Shown piece by piece: positions 40,953 through 49,424 of a stretch of 64,000 nucleotides of DNA. The DNA is from an uncultured Idiomarina sp. (GTDB lineage Bacteria; Pseudomonadota; Gammaproteobacteria; Enterobacterales; Alteromonadaceae). A program made the translations under genes and the position numbers. The notes under the pieces are model-generated. The model ran no database searches. It was not told the DNA's origin and worked only from the letters and a program-made list of their open reading frames with translations. Where the stretch lies: positions 124,001 to 188,000 of the forward strand of contig CAMPHF010000003.1 in the NCBI GenBank assembly GCA_946885915.1, in the 5' to 3' direction. Each line of letters starts with the position of its first letter. Within the stretch, counting starts at the first letter, position 1.

Positions 40953-41417
40953 TTAGCTTGCCAACTGCTGCTCGTATTTAGGGTTATAAGTAGCTTCCCA
41001 TAAATTCCCGTCAGGATCGGCAAAGTACCCCGCATATCCCCCCCAGGCTGTCGGTGCCGCTGGCTTCACCCAACTCGCGCCCTGCGCTTGCGCCTTTGCT
41101 AAAAATTGATCCACCGCTGCCGGTGATGGCAAATTATGAGCGAGTAATACCTGCTGTTGCACGGGGCTAGCCAAACCATGGTTCGCCGCTACCTTGGTAA
41201 AAGGCTGTGCCGCTTGTCCTGTTTCATGGGCAAGCGAGGCGCGCGGCCACAAGGCCAAAATTAATCCCTCAGGTAACTGGTAAAATACCACCGCGCCATG
41301 TTCATACTCGGTGCCAACAATACCATCACTCGGCCAATTAAATAGTGCGTGATAAAAAGCATGTGCGCGCGCTAAATCTTGAACCGTTAACGTCAGGTAA
41401 CTAAGTTGTGGTCTCAT
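40953..41417 (-). CDS. VOC (glyoxalase/bleomycin resistance fold) family protein
   Basis: A soluble protein of about 154 residues with one vicinal-oxygen-chelate domain. 'QLSYLTLTVQDLARAHAFYHAL' is the first beta-alpha unit (read over residues 3-24) and 'GYAGYFADPDGNLWEATYNP' the last strand pair. Glu in the last motif is a typical metal ligand. The substrate is unknown. GGTGA stands before two adjacent ATGs (41420 and 41417); I take the second. The promoter region is shared with the divergent pagL-like gene and holds two palindromes. Confidence 0.85.
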   Translation of the reverse strand: MRPQLSYLTLTVQDLARAHAFYHALFNWPSDGIVGTEYEHGAVVFYQLPEGLILALWPRASLAHETGQAAQPFTKVAANHGLASPVQQQVLLAHNLPSPAAVDQFLAKAQAQGASWVKPAAPTAWGGYAGYFADPDGNLWEATYNPKYEQQLAS

Positions 41418-41475
41418 CATTTTCACCATTTTTTGGATACTCAAATTTTAGTACCAACATTAGAGTAATCGCAAA

Positions 41476-41494
41476 TTCGATAGTCACTATCGAA
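41476..41494. promoter_or_regulatory. Perfect 19-base palindrome, operator candidate
   Basis: TTCGATAGT-C-ACTATCGAA is a perfect dyad with 9-base arms. It lies in the shared upstream region of the VOC gene and the pagL-like gene, 59 bases before the former. A regulator binding site is the simplest reading; it has no T-run and does not look like a terminator. Confidence 0.55.
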
Positions 41495-41514
41495 AAAACC
41501 GAGGTTACCGCCAC

Positions 41515-41540
41515 TTACATACATTCACGAATGTATGTAA
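41515..41540. promoter_or_regulatory. Inverted repeat with 11-base arms, operator candidate
   Basis: TTACATACATT and AATGTATGTAA are separated by four bases and form a perfect inverted repeat. It ends 38 bases before the pagL-like start codon, where it could overlap the promoter or the early leader RNA. Confidence 0.55.
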
Positions 41541-41578
41541 AATCACTTCATCAAATTTATTATCTGCATGAAGGATTT

Positions 41579-42142
41579 ATGTCTAACTTATTACGTAAAA
41601 CGCTAACAACAACGGCACCTCTGCTCAGCCTATTAACAGCCCCAATGGTGCTCATCGGTGCCCCCGTACAAGCCAATGAAATACATCTTGCGGCGGACTA
41701 TTCAGCCGACCAGCTGCGCGGCGCTCGAATTGGTTATCGCTGGACTAACCTGGACTGGCCGGTGACCTTACCTGCTTGGCTTGGATCACCGCGATTACAT
41801 GCCGAGGCTGCCCTTAACACCTGGCAAAACTCCAACAACACTAGCGACAATCTAACCGCGCTCACCATGAGCCCGGTGATCAGCTGGAGCCTCACCGATG
41901 GCAACCGACCGCTGCAACTGGAAGCGGGTATAGGCGTCAGCTATTTTGAAAAAACAACGCTTGGTGATCGCCGCTTGTCGACCCAATTCCAATTCGAAGA
42001 TAGGATTGGATTGACGTGGCAATATTCAACCACGTCAACCGCTCGACTCGGCCTGCACTACTTTCATTATTCTAATGCTGATCTGGACCAGCCCAATGAT
42101 GGCCTCGACTTCTTTCGTATAAGTTGGCACTACCCGATTTAA
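41579..42142 (+). CDS. pagL: Lipid A 3-O-deacylase, PagL-like outer-membrane protein
   Basis: Outer-membrane enzyme that would remove the 3-position acyl chain from lipid A and so tune LPS. The 187-residue protein has a signal peptide (about 1-32, ending 'APVQAN') and an 8-strand barrel pattern. The PagL signature is near the C-terminus: H163-Y-S165-N, then PND (172-174) and Asp177. In P. aeruginosa PagL, as I recall, the triad is His, Ser and Glu with this spacing; here Glu is replaced by Asp. Start is ATG 41579 with AAGGA only three bases away, shorter than usual; the longer frame has no signal peptide. Confidence 0.82.
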   Translation: MSNLLRKTLTTTAPLLSLLTAPMVLIGAPVQANEIHLAADYSADQLRGARIGYRWTNLDWPVTLPAWLGSPRLHAEAALNTWQNSNNTSDNLTALTMSPVISWSLTDGNRPLQLEAGIGVSYFEKTTLGDRRLSTQFQFEDRIGLTWQYSTTSTARLGLHYFHYSNADLDQPNDGLDFFRISWHYPI

Positions 42143-42200
42143 ACGAAGGGCAGCCGTGCTATTGCCCAGCAAAGCACGGCTGCATCCGTCAACACTATAC

Positions 42201-42590
42201 TCAGTCGATGCCCTGCATGAGCTCGTCAATAATGTCTTCCATAGTAATAATGCCAATTAATTCATTGTCATCCACCACTAACACCCGCTTTACCCGATGA
42301 TCTGACATGAGTGCGGCTACATGCCGAACGCCAAGACTCTTACCAACGGTAATCGCCGGTTTCGCACAAACATCGTAGACGTTGAGTAAATCGATATCGC
42401 CATCTTCGGCAATGATCGTTTTAATAATATTGGTATAGGTAATTAAGCCGTAGGCATCATGTTCATGCCGTTTGTCGACTACTAACGACTTGAGCCGATG
42501 CTTTTTCATCGCACTAAGTGCCGCGCGAATACTGGCAAAAGGTGAGATCCGAACGACCTCAGCAACCATTACATCTTTTACTATTTTCAT
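42201..42590 (-). CDS. CBS domain pair protein
   Basis: A 129-residue protein made of two CBS repeats only (about 7-60 and 72-127; 'VDKRHEHDAYGLITYTNII' ends the first and 'VVDDNELIGIITMEDII' the second). Such modules bind adenine nucleotides or similar ligands and regulate partner proteins. GGGGAGG stands seven bases before the ATG. It lies 49 bases after the PII-like gene and is probably the last gene of the DUF1538 operon, where it could sense energy state. Confidence 0.88.
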   Translation of the reverse strand: MKIVKDVMVAEVVRISPFASIRAALSAMKKHRLKSLVVDKRHEHDAYGLITYTNIIKTIIAEDGDIDLLNVYDVCAKPAITVGKSLGVRHVAALMSDHRVKRVLVVDDNELIGIITMEDIIDELMQGID

Positions 42591-42639
42591 GCTGAGCCTC
42601 CCCGCTCATGGGAACCTTGTGAACAATTGGGGTTGTAAC

Positions 42640-42993
42640 TTATTCGTCAACTTGTTTCAGATGTGACTCAAACTTCTCAATCTGGCTCATATCAATCCCG
42701 GCAAGATGCTCTAAGGCCAAGGTAAATACCAACCCTTTCGAATCATCTGGATCAGCCATCACCACTTTCTGCAACGCTTTCATCACCTGCAACGATAAGG
42801 ATTTTTCCAAGACCATCATCAACACACTTTGCGCACCGTCATAAGTGAGTCCAAAAAAGGTCTTTTTGGCATTATTACTAATGCCGCGCGCCGACAGTAG
42901 AGTAATTCCCCCCGCCCCGAGCTCTCGCGCAGCATCAATCGCTGCTTGCTCTAAATCCTCAGGCACAATCGCCACTAACACTGAAAATTTCAT
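42640..42993 (-). CDS. PII-like small signalling protein
   Basis: A 117-residue protein with a PII/ferredoxin-like fold pattern: 'MKFSVLVAIVPEDLEQAAIDAARE' split as strand and helix over residues 1-24, then 'GAGGITLLSARG' and 'VLMMVLEKSLSLQVMKAL'. It lacks the classical uridylylated T-loop Tyr of GlnB. The start is the ATG at 42991-42993 with AGGAG nine bases before it, inside the end of the DUF1538 gene; the next gene pair is one base apart. Small PII-like proteins often control a transporter encoded beside them. Confidence 0.8.
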   Translation of the reverse strand: MKFSVLVAIVPEDLEQAAIDAARELGAGGITLLSARGISNNAKKTFFGLTYDGAQSVLMMVLEKSLSLQVMKALQKVVMADPDDSKGLVFTLALEHLAGIDMSQIEKFESHLKQVDE

Positions 42994-42994
42994 C

Positions 42995-44485
42995 TTAGTT
43001 CTCCTGTGCCTCCGCAACTTTTGCGGCGCGTTGATGAAGCCATTCACGGCAACCTGCATAGGCCATTACCGTGAGAATAGGGAAAATAGACGCAAAGGCA
43101 ATCAAGCCAAAACCATCCATTAAAATATTACGCCCTGGAATATGCGTCGCCAAACCAATACCAAGGGCGGTAACCAATGGCACGGTCACTTCGGATGTGG
43201 TGACGCCGCCAAGGTCAAATGCCAACGCAATAATATATTTAGGCGCCCACCAGGTCATCAGAATCACCATGCTGTAGCCGACCATGATGTATACATGCAT
43301 GGAATCGCCCATGAGAATGCGGTGCACCCCAACGGTGATACCAATCGCTACACCAAGGGCAACAAATAGCCTTAAATGCTGACCGTTAATTCGCCCTGCG
43401 GCCGCTTCTTCAGCTTGTTGGCCAATGGCGATTAGAGCAGGCTCCGCCATAGTGGTTGCAAAGCCTATTGCGAAGGCAAATAAGTAAACAAACAACGGCT
43501 GATCGTTCAAAATGAGCTGTTCCGCCATTGCTGTTCCGAGCGGAAATAACCCCAGTTTTAAACCCACCACAAATGCATACAGGCCCAGAATAACCAGTAA
43601 AAAACCGCCGGCAACTCGCCGCACCTGAGACAACCCTTTGCGCAAAATCACGTATTGGAAAAATAGTACGGTCAGAATAATGGGTAACACATCGCCTAGC
43701 ATTCCAGCTAAATCTAGCACCATCGCCAGTGGCGATTTAGCTGCCACAGTGGTTGCTAACGCTGGCGTGAACTCAGTGCTGGCCGGAGTACCATCGAAGA
43801 CCACAATTCCGTAGAGTTGCACGGTAATCATTGGCACCATTACCGCTAGCGCGACCAAACCAAAACCATCGATGAGTGGATTCCGTCCGCGGATTGATGC
43901 GGCTAAGCCAATACCGAGCGCAGCAATTAATGGCACCGTCACAATATTCGTAGTCACCCCGCCTGAGTCATAGGCAAGCCCGACAATCTCCGGGGGCGCG
44001 AAATAGGTCACAATCACCACTAATACGTAACCGGCAATCATGAGCCAGTGAATCGGCCACCCTAAAATAGTCCGCAACACCCCAAGTGCGACCACCAAAC
44101 CGACCGATATCGCAACGATCAGGCGTAAAATCAAGGCATCTATTTTACCCTGACTAATTTGTTCTGCTTGCTCTGCGACTGCGATGAGGGCGGGCTCTGC
44201 CACCACGGCCGAAAAGCCCATAGCAAAGCCAAACAGCAGCAAAACAGGCAATGAACCAAGCCGCGCAAACTGGTTGGAAAGACTCTTACCAACGGGAAAG
44301 ATACTTAAATCAAGACCATGCAAAAACAGAGCAACACCCAGCGCGACAATCAACAACCCCAGCGCAATACTCGGCAACTCGGCTGGGACTTCTTGCACGA
44401 CCAACAACTGAAAGAGGCCAACCACTAGAATAATGGGCAGCAAATTACGTATTGCGAGCAAGAAATGATGCAGCAAACTAGTCAT
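42995..44485 (-). CDS. Tandem DUF1538 membrane protein, putative cation/proton antiporter
   Basis: A 496-residue polytopic membrane protein made of two DUF1538 repeats, about 10-240 and 255-485. Each repeat contains the same landmarks: 'AEPALIA' (in FAMGFSAVVAEPALIA and FAIGFATTMAEPALIA), 'GGVTT' followed by 'VTVPL', and 'GRNPLIDGFGL' or 'GRNILMDGFGL'. From memory, two separate DUF1538 proteins called UmpA and UmpB form a sodium(potassium)/proton antiporter in Halomonas; here both halves are fused. It overlaps the LURP-one-like gene by 8 bases and precedes the PII-like gene by one base. Confidence 0.85.
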   Translation of the reverse strand: MTSLLHHFLLAIRNLLPIILVVGLFQLLVVQEVPAELPSIALGLLIVALGVALFLHGLDLSIFPVGKSLSNQFARLGSLPVLLLFGFAMGFSAVVAEPALIAVAEQAEQISQGKIDALILRLIVAISVGLVVALGVLRTILGWPIHWLMIAGYVLVVIVTYFAPPEIVGLAYDSGGVTTNIVTVPLIAALGIGLAASIRGRNPLIDGFGLVALAVMVPMITVQLYGIVVFDGTPASTEFTPALATTVAAKSPLAMVLDLAGMLGDVLPIILTVLFFQYVILRKGLSQVRRVAGGFLLVILGLYAFVVGLKLGLFPLGTAMAEQLILNDQPLFVYLFAFAIGFATTMAEPALIAIGQQAEEAAAGRINGQHLRLFVALGVAIGITVGVHRILMGDSMHVYIMVGYSMVILMTWWAPKYIIALAFDLGGVTTSEVTVPLVTALGIGLATHIPGRNILMDGFGLIAFASIFPILTVMAYAGCREWLHQRAAKVAEAQEN

Positions 44486-44978
44486 TTTGGTGGCGCTTAT
44501 CCAACTGCAAGATCAGCATACAAATCACCACAAATAATTCAGTTTGTTCATCATCGGCATGAACTTGAATGACATGCTTGTCGCGTAAAGAGAAGAGTTT
44601 TTCACTTGCTGAAGCTAAGGTTTTACCTTGGTATTCGACCGTAAAACTTAAATCTAGAATGTTGGCGCCCCGCACCCAAGCACCACCGTAAGGCCCTTTT
44701 TCCACCCAAAACTGGCGTTTGAAACTCAATAATTTGCGGCGGAACCACATTTCACCGGCGGTTCCGGAGACAATATAGGTTGGGCGAATCGCTAATTTCT
44801 TTTTCCGAATAGTTACCAATTCGGTGTTGCCGGCATCGGCTCGGTATAGCTTCCAGCGTTTCGAGATAAGCGAAAACCGGCCCTTAGCAACATAACATTC
44901 GCGGTCACGCTCGTCGCTAATGGTCATGCCGCCGAACAAAGAAATAAGATGATTTGAAAAGGTTAAATAGCGGCTCAT
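44478..44978 (-). CDS. LURP-one-like (tubby C-terminal fold) protein
   Basis: A 166-residue soluble protein with a beta-rich pattern typical of LURP-one-related/Tubby-like barrels: 'GRFSLISKRWKLYRADAG', 'LVTIRKKKLAIRPTYIVS', 'WVEKGPYGGAWVRGANILD' and 'GKTLASASEKLFSLRDKHVIQV' read in order. No catalytic site is known for bacterial members; lipid or phosphoinositide-like binding has been proposed for the fold. GGGAG stands nine bases before the ATG. It is the first gene of the DUF1538-PII-CBS operon. Confidence 0.72.
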   Translation of the reverse strand: MSRYLTFSNHLISLFGGMTISDERDRECYVAKGRFSLISKRWKLYRADAGNTELVTIRKKKLAIRPTYIVSGTAGEMWFRRKLLSFKRQFWVEKGPYGGAWVRGANILDLSFTVEYQGKTLASASEKLFSLRDKHVIQVHADDEQTELFVVICMLILQLDKRHQND

Positions 44979-45040
44979 GTTCAGCGTCTCCCTGCCTGTG
45001 ATGAACCTAGTTTATGCCTAAATTACAGGCTTTGTCAGGT

Positions 45041-45430
45041 CTATTTATCAATTCGGCATTGCTCGCAGCGTTCAGCGCCAGTTAGCCATTTCGACACTTG
45101 ATTACGATGCCGAGCAAACCACAAGTACACCCAGTCAGCAATACGCCGAATGCCCCACCAACGCAAAGGCGCCGTGAGCCAGCCACGCCCTACCGCTGAC
45201 CAAGCGGCGTGAGTGACATCTAAGCCATAAATCATCTGGCCGTTGGCCAACTGTCCATGCAAAATTTGATTCGCCCGCGCCACCTCCACGGTTGGAAAGC
45301 GCGCGGAAAAATCAGCTTCATGAATATTTTCAAACTGTAGTTGTTGGCGTTTGTTTAATTTTGCCAAGTGGCGCATTTCACGCACGCACAAAGGGCAACC
45401 ACCATCATAGAAAATAATCAAAGCAGCCAT
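45041..45430 (-). CDS. DCC1-like thiol-disulfide oxidoreductase (DUF393)
   Basis: A 129-residue protein of the DUF393 family. The name-giving motif YDGGCPLC is at residues 8-15, with the CxxC pair placed as in thioredoxin folds. The C-terminus has an additional CEQC pair. A redox role is assumed for the family but not proven. Its ATG shares one base with the stop of the serine hydrolase gene (TAATG), so they are coupled. Confidence 0.88.
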   Translation of the reverse strand: MAALIIFYDGGCPLCVREMRHLAKLNKRQQLQFENIHEADFSARFPTVEVARANQILHGQLANGQMIYGLDVTHAAWSAVGRGWLTAPLRWWGIRRIADWVYLWFARHRNQVSKWLTGAERCEQCRIDK

Positions 45431-46890
45431 TATGAACCCTCACCGGGAATAGCCAGCGCTGCCACAACATCGCGAATGAAAGCAGCATCATTAAACCCGG
45501 GCTGACCCGCCATATCGTAACCGCGACGCACAACAACCAAATCCAGACTCGGAATCACAAGCAGAAACTGACCGCGGTTACCACGCGCAGCAATGGTATC
45601 TGCGGGGATACCTGCAAATTGCGCATCAAATAACCACCATTGTGCGCCATAGCCAGGTGTCGGCTCGCCCGCACGATTCTGTCGCGGTGGTTGCACCGGT
45701 GCAGGGCGGCTTACGTACGCTAACCAATCCTGCGGTAGGATTTGCTCGTTATTCCAACGCCCATTTTGCAGATGCAAAACGCCAAGCCGCGCCAAATCAC
45801 GAGATGTTGTCCATACCTGTGACGACAGAATAAAATCACCTTGCCAATCGGTTTCCAAAAACGTATGTTGCATACCGATTTTGTCTAACAGCGCCTCAAA
45901 CGGAAACGCTAAATAGTCTTCAACATGATCAAAACGCTCCCGCACAGCCCTTAGGGCTAGTAACGTGTCGTTGTTGGCGTATTTCCAGCGGCTTCCCGGT
46001 ATTACTTCAAGGGCCGTTTGAGTTGCGGTATTCGCGACCGCACCGCCGCCCATGTATAAACGGTCAGTACGATTACCTGCCGCATTACTATCTAACCCAG
46101 AAGCCATATGCAGCAATTGCTCGGTGGTAATGTGGCGCCGCGGATCCAGCGGCTGCGACCAATTGTCCAATGCTGCAGGTGCTTTCACATCGAGCAAACC
46201 GCGGGCAACCGCTACTCCCACTACACTGGCGCCAATACTTTTGGCTACCGACCAAGTACGCTGTGACGTAATCGGTGAAAAGCCATCAATATAACGTTCG
46301 AGTAGAATGTCTGACGGCGTGGCAATGAGCACCGCTGAAGTGCGCGCACCAGCCCCATAGTGGGTAGAAAAAGCTTGTTGAATAACCTGCTCTAACGCGG
46401 CATTAGCACTCTTCGCGTTCACCTCGGCGCGCTGTTGCCAAGGTTCACCATTATCCGCTGTCGGCGCCTGCCAACCATCCGCGAATGCGGTTCCACCCGG
46501 GACCTGCTCAGCATCCGCTAAGCTCGCCCCCACTGGCAGATCAACGCAGCCTAAGCGTGGCCGCCACAGCGAGTAGCGCGGCGGCATGTCGTCACGGTAA
46601 GGCACCGCAACATAGGCTTGCTCGCGGTTGATCTCGACATTATCTGCCGCCACCGACGCAGTGACCTGGTCTTGCACCAGCGGATAGATGCCGGTGAGTT
46701 CATGTTCAGCAATAGCTGCAGTTGCTTTATTCGCATTAAACACCGCGCTACAGGTAAAGTTAGCCTGATAGCCCGCGGCATACGCGGCAATAGTTGCCTC
46801 GTCTTCCGTCACTTGAGCAACGGCGTGCAGACTTAGGCCACTTAATACCGCCCCGCACAGCGCGACAACCCCGTTTCGCTTGTTGAACAT
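45430..46890 (-). CDS. Secreted serine hydrolase, beta-lactamase/class C family
   Basis: A 486-residue periplasmic protein with a signal peptide (about 1-26, ending 'HAVAQ'). The penicillin-binding fold begins near residue 160 and has the SxxK motif S214-VAK and the YAN motif in 'WKYANND'; the third motif is replaced near 'ARGNRGQF'. Similarity in layout is to 6-aminohexanoate-dimer hydrolase/EstB-like enzymes. Residues 30-155 are an extra domain with three Cys. I start at the second ATG (46888-46890), seven bases after AAGGA; the first ATG is too close. True substrate unknown. Confidence 0.85.
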   Translation of the reverse strand: MFNKRNGVVALCGAVLSGLSLHAVAQVTEDEATIAAYAAGYQANFTCSAVFNANKATAAIAEHELTGIYPLVQDQVTASVAADNVEINREQAYVAVPYRDDMPPRYSLWRPRLGCVDLPVGASLADAEQVPGGTAFADGWQAPTADNGEPWQQRAEVNAKSANAALEQVIQQAFSTHYGAGARTSAVLIATPSDILLERYIDGFSPITSQRTWSVAKSIGASVVGVAVARGLLDVKAPAALDNWSQPLDPRRHITTEQLLHMASGLDSNAAGNRTDRLYMGGGAVANTATQTALEVIPGSRWKYANNDTLLALRAVRERFDHVEDYLAFPFEALLDKIGMQHTFLETDWQGDFILSSQVWTTSRDLARLGVLHLQNGRWNNEQILPQDWLAYVSRPAPVQPPRQNRAGEPTPGYGAQWWLFDAQFAGIPADTIAARGNRGQFLLVIPSLDLVVVRRGYDMAGQPGFNDAAFIRDVVAALAIPGEGS

Positions 46891-46956
46891 GAACATTTCC
46901 TTTTAATTTCGCTGCTGGCTAGTTGAAGCGCTGCTCTCTAAGCCAACGGACAAAGC

Positions 46957-47898
46957 TTATATACGAGCACGCACATAATCGAGACCACCACATACCGCCG
47001 CAACTTGCGCAGCGATACATTCCGCTGGGGTTGTTTTATCACTATCAGGATATACTTCGGTGGTGCTGACGTAGCGCGCGTCAGAAAGCCCCATACACAG
47101 CCCTAGCTTCTTACCCGCGTAATGAATCACCCCTGGCTGTTCAATGTCTGCTCCGATTAATTTGCCATCGGGATCCGGTGGTGCAATGTGGGTAACAGCA
47201 GCCACCGAGGTAATAATGGCATGTTGAAAATCAGGTTCAGGAAGTTCAGCGTTGCCGACGGTGTAAAAGCCGTCTGGAATATGCCACGCCTTTTGCTCAA
47301 CTGCGTCGCGAGCAGCTAGTGCTGGGCGAAACTCGGAATTATCGGTGTCCGTCGTTTCGTGTAGATCAATATGGACCAAGGGTTGAATATTGTGTTGCTG
47401 TAAAAAACTCATCAGAAATTCGGCTTCGGGTGCCGCTGAGGGTTGTTTGAACGAGCGGTTTGGATCAATTGCCGCTGGGTTCCAACGATTGATCGTCTCG
47501 TACCCCCAAGGCGACACACAAGGTGCAATCACCACATTAAAGCTGCTCAGGTAATCGACCGCGCGAGTGGCTAAAAATTGCAGTGCGCCGTGCACGCCGC
47601 TAGTTTCATAGCCATGCACGCCACCGGTTACTAACACTGTTGGTAGCTTTTCATCCAGGTGCCGCGGCAGCACGATGTGAAGTGGATAATCTATCGCTTT
47701 TGGCATCACATTGGCATAAGGCAAGGTACCATATTGATGCGCGCAGAAGTGTTCACTTAGCCGGTCAAGGTGCTGCTGCAACGGCTGCACAACTTCATCA
47801 AGGTACGATCGACGCCACACTTGCTGCGCTAACCACTGCTGCTTTTCGGCGTCACCCCAAGGTTGCCCGGGGGTGCCAATTGGATACGATTGCGTCAT
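46957..47898 (-). CDS. M14 family metallocarboxypeptidase-like protein
   Basis: A 313-residue protein of the M14 zinc peptidase / succinylglutamate desuccinylase-like superfamily. Zinc motif GGVHGYE supplies His and Glu near residues 92-98, the third ligand is in 'HIDLHETTD' (about 168-176), 'NPAAIDPNRSF' is the family's substrate-binding NR-type segment, and Glu in 'TTEVYPDSD' is the expected catalytic residue. No signal peptide, so it should act in the cytoplasm on a peptide or amide. AGGAAG precedes the ATG. It is a single gene. Confidence 0.85.
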   Translation of the reverse strand: MTQSYPIGTPGQPWGDAEKQQWLAQQVWRRSYLDEVVQPLQQHLDRLSEHFCAHQYGTLPYANVMPKAIDYPLHIVLPRHLDEKLPTVLVTGGVHGYETSGVHGALQFLATRAVDYLSSFNVVIAPCVSPWGYETINRWNPAAIDPNRSFKQPSAAPEAEFLMSFLQQHNIQPLVHIDLHETTDTDNSEFRPALAARDAVEQKAWHIPDGFYTVGNAELPEPDFQHAIITSVAAVTHIAPPDPDGKLIGADIEQPGVIHYAGKKLGLCMGLSDARYVSTTEVYPDSDKTTPAECIAAQVAAVCGGLDYVRARI

Positions 47899-48008
47899 AA
47901 CGACTTCCTAGGTTTAGAATGAACGTCGCTATGCTAGCAAAGCTTCGCGTACAAACCCAGAGCATCCGATAAACGCCAGCAACCAGTTACTTAAAGCAAT
48001 CAGACTGC

Positions 48009-48176
48009 CTAATGACCAGAATCTAAAATACGCAGTAAGTCTTCCCCCGACATACTATTCTCGTCAGCTGCCTCAACAAACTGCGAATAAGCCTCGATAT
48101 CGGCCTGAGAAAAGCTGCACGGCTCACGCTCGTGTTCAGCGGGTAAAGACTGCGATTCATGATTTGAATTTGGCAT
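48009..48176 (-). CDS. Small acidic protein of unknown function
   Basis: A 55-residue protein rich in Glu, Asp and Ser, with no membrane segment and no motif that I recognise; the C-terminal half ('QADIEAYSQFVEAADENS' and 'SGEDLLRIL') should be helical. I choose the ATG at 48174-48176 because AAGGAG lies seven bases before it; upstream in-frame ATGs would put that site inside the gene. The ribosome-binding site argues for a real gene, but length and isolation keep doubt. Confidence 0.5.
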   Translation of the reverse strand: MPNSNHESQSLPAEHEREPCSFSQADIEAYSQFVEAADENSMSGEDLLRILDSGH

Positions 48177-48422
48177 CATGGGGCTCCTTGTGTTGTCCAT
48201 CCTTGTTCAGCGCCAACGCTAATGTTTGGCCAGTACCCGCGTTAGTAGGAATTAGCCTTGCCGAACACTTGTATAAGTCTCTGACAATCCTCATATGCGG
48301 ATACTCTGAACGCTTACAAATTAGCAGAACATCATACGTTTGGCTAATTATTGAACAGATCATTTTGCTATAACTGTGCTATATTCCCGCACCATTCAGA
48401 ATTAACAATTAGAGGTTCTCGC

Positions 48423-49424
48423 ATGGCTGCTTTCGGCACTGAATTTATGCCAAAAATGACGCTCGCACGTTACGTACAAGGCCACTGGGGTGAGTTAGAG
48501 TGGGTCGCCAGCGATGCCTTACCATTACATCCTGCTGCTCATGTGCTGCATTACGCAAGTACTTGTTTTGAAGGGCTTAAAGCATTCAAACATGAAGATG
48601 GTAGCGTGCACATTTTTCGCATGGAGCGAAATGTTGCGCGCATGCAACAAAGCTCGAAGCGGTTATTTTTACCGCCGATTCCTACCGCGTTGTTAGAGCG
48701 CCTCATTGTCGACGCCGTCCGTGCGTATGAAGCCGAAGTACCAGCGCCACCGGGATCGCTTTATATTCGCCCAACCCACATTGGCACCGAACCCTCTATC
48801 GGCAAAGCAGCCGGCGCCACCAACGCTTCATTGCTTTACGTTTTGCTGTCGCCGGTCGGTAATTATTTTGCTGCTGGGGCAAAAGCGCTGCGCTTGTATA
48901 TAGAAACTGATGCTATGCGCTGTGCCCCGCATATGGGAATGGTAAAAGGTGGTGGTAATTACGCTAGTGCGCTGCAACCGATTCAAGCAGCGCGTGCCGC
49001 ACATCAAGCCGACCAAGTACTATTTGCGCCAGGCGGTGATGTTCAAGAAACAGGTGCAGCCAACTTTATCCTGATTGATGGCAACGACATCATTACCAAA
49101 GATCTTGATTCGACTTTCTTACATGGTGTAACTCGTGATGCCATTTTAACGCTTGCACGCGATATGGGAATGAATGTGCAAGAGCGAGCGTTATCGGTAG
49201 AAGAGTTGTTGACGCGTGCGCGCAAGCCTCATACCGAGGCGGCTTTATCTGGCACTGCCGCGGTACTCGCTCCGGTTGGTGAACTTGTGTACCAAGATCA
49301 ATTAATCCGCGTTGGTAGCGGCGAACCTGGCCCGACTACGCTGAAATTACGGCAAGCTCTGAATGATATTCAATGGGGCCACAGCAAAGATAAGCACGGC
49401 TGGCTCACTCGAGTATCGGCATAA
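48423..49424 (+). CDS. ilvE: Branched-chain-amino-acid aminotransferase
   Basis: PLP-dependent fold type IV transaminase that makes valine, leucine and isoleucine from their 2-oxo acids. The 333-residue protein has 'HYASTCFEGLKAF' (about 43-55), 'YIRPTHIG', the Lys-bearing 'MVKGGGNYASAL' (about 176-187) and 'QETGAANFILI' in the cofactor-phosphate site. The start is ATG 48423 with GAGG eight bases before; the extra 24 residues of the longer frame do not fit the family. It resembles the longer, eukaryote-like IlvE class more than E. coli IlvE. Its end overlaps the GNAT gene by 20 bases, tail to tail. Confidence 0.93.
   Translation: MAAFGTEFMPKMTLARYVQGHWGELEWVASDALPLHPAAHVLHYASTCFEGLKAFKHEDGSVHIFRMERNVARMQQSSKRLFLPPIPTALLERLIVDAVRAYEAEVPAPPGSLYIRPTHIGTEPSIGKAAGATNASLLYVLLSPVGNYFAAGAKALRLYIETDAMRCAPHMGMVKGGGNYASALQPIQAARAAHQADQVLFAPGGDVQETGAANFILIDGNDIITKDLDSTFLHGVTRDAILTLARDMGMNVQERALSVEELLTRARKPHTEAALSGTAAVLAPVGELVYQDQLIRVGSGEPGPTTLKLRQALNDIQWGHSKDKHGWLTRVSA

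Noticed and set aside
48351..48422. An N-terminal extension of the aminotransferase from 48351
   Set aside because: The ATG at 48423 has a GAGG site and gives the family's normal N-terminus; the upstream 24 codons look like untranslated leader.
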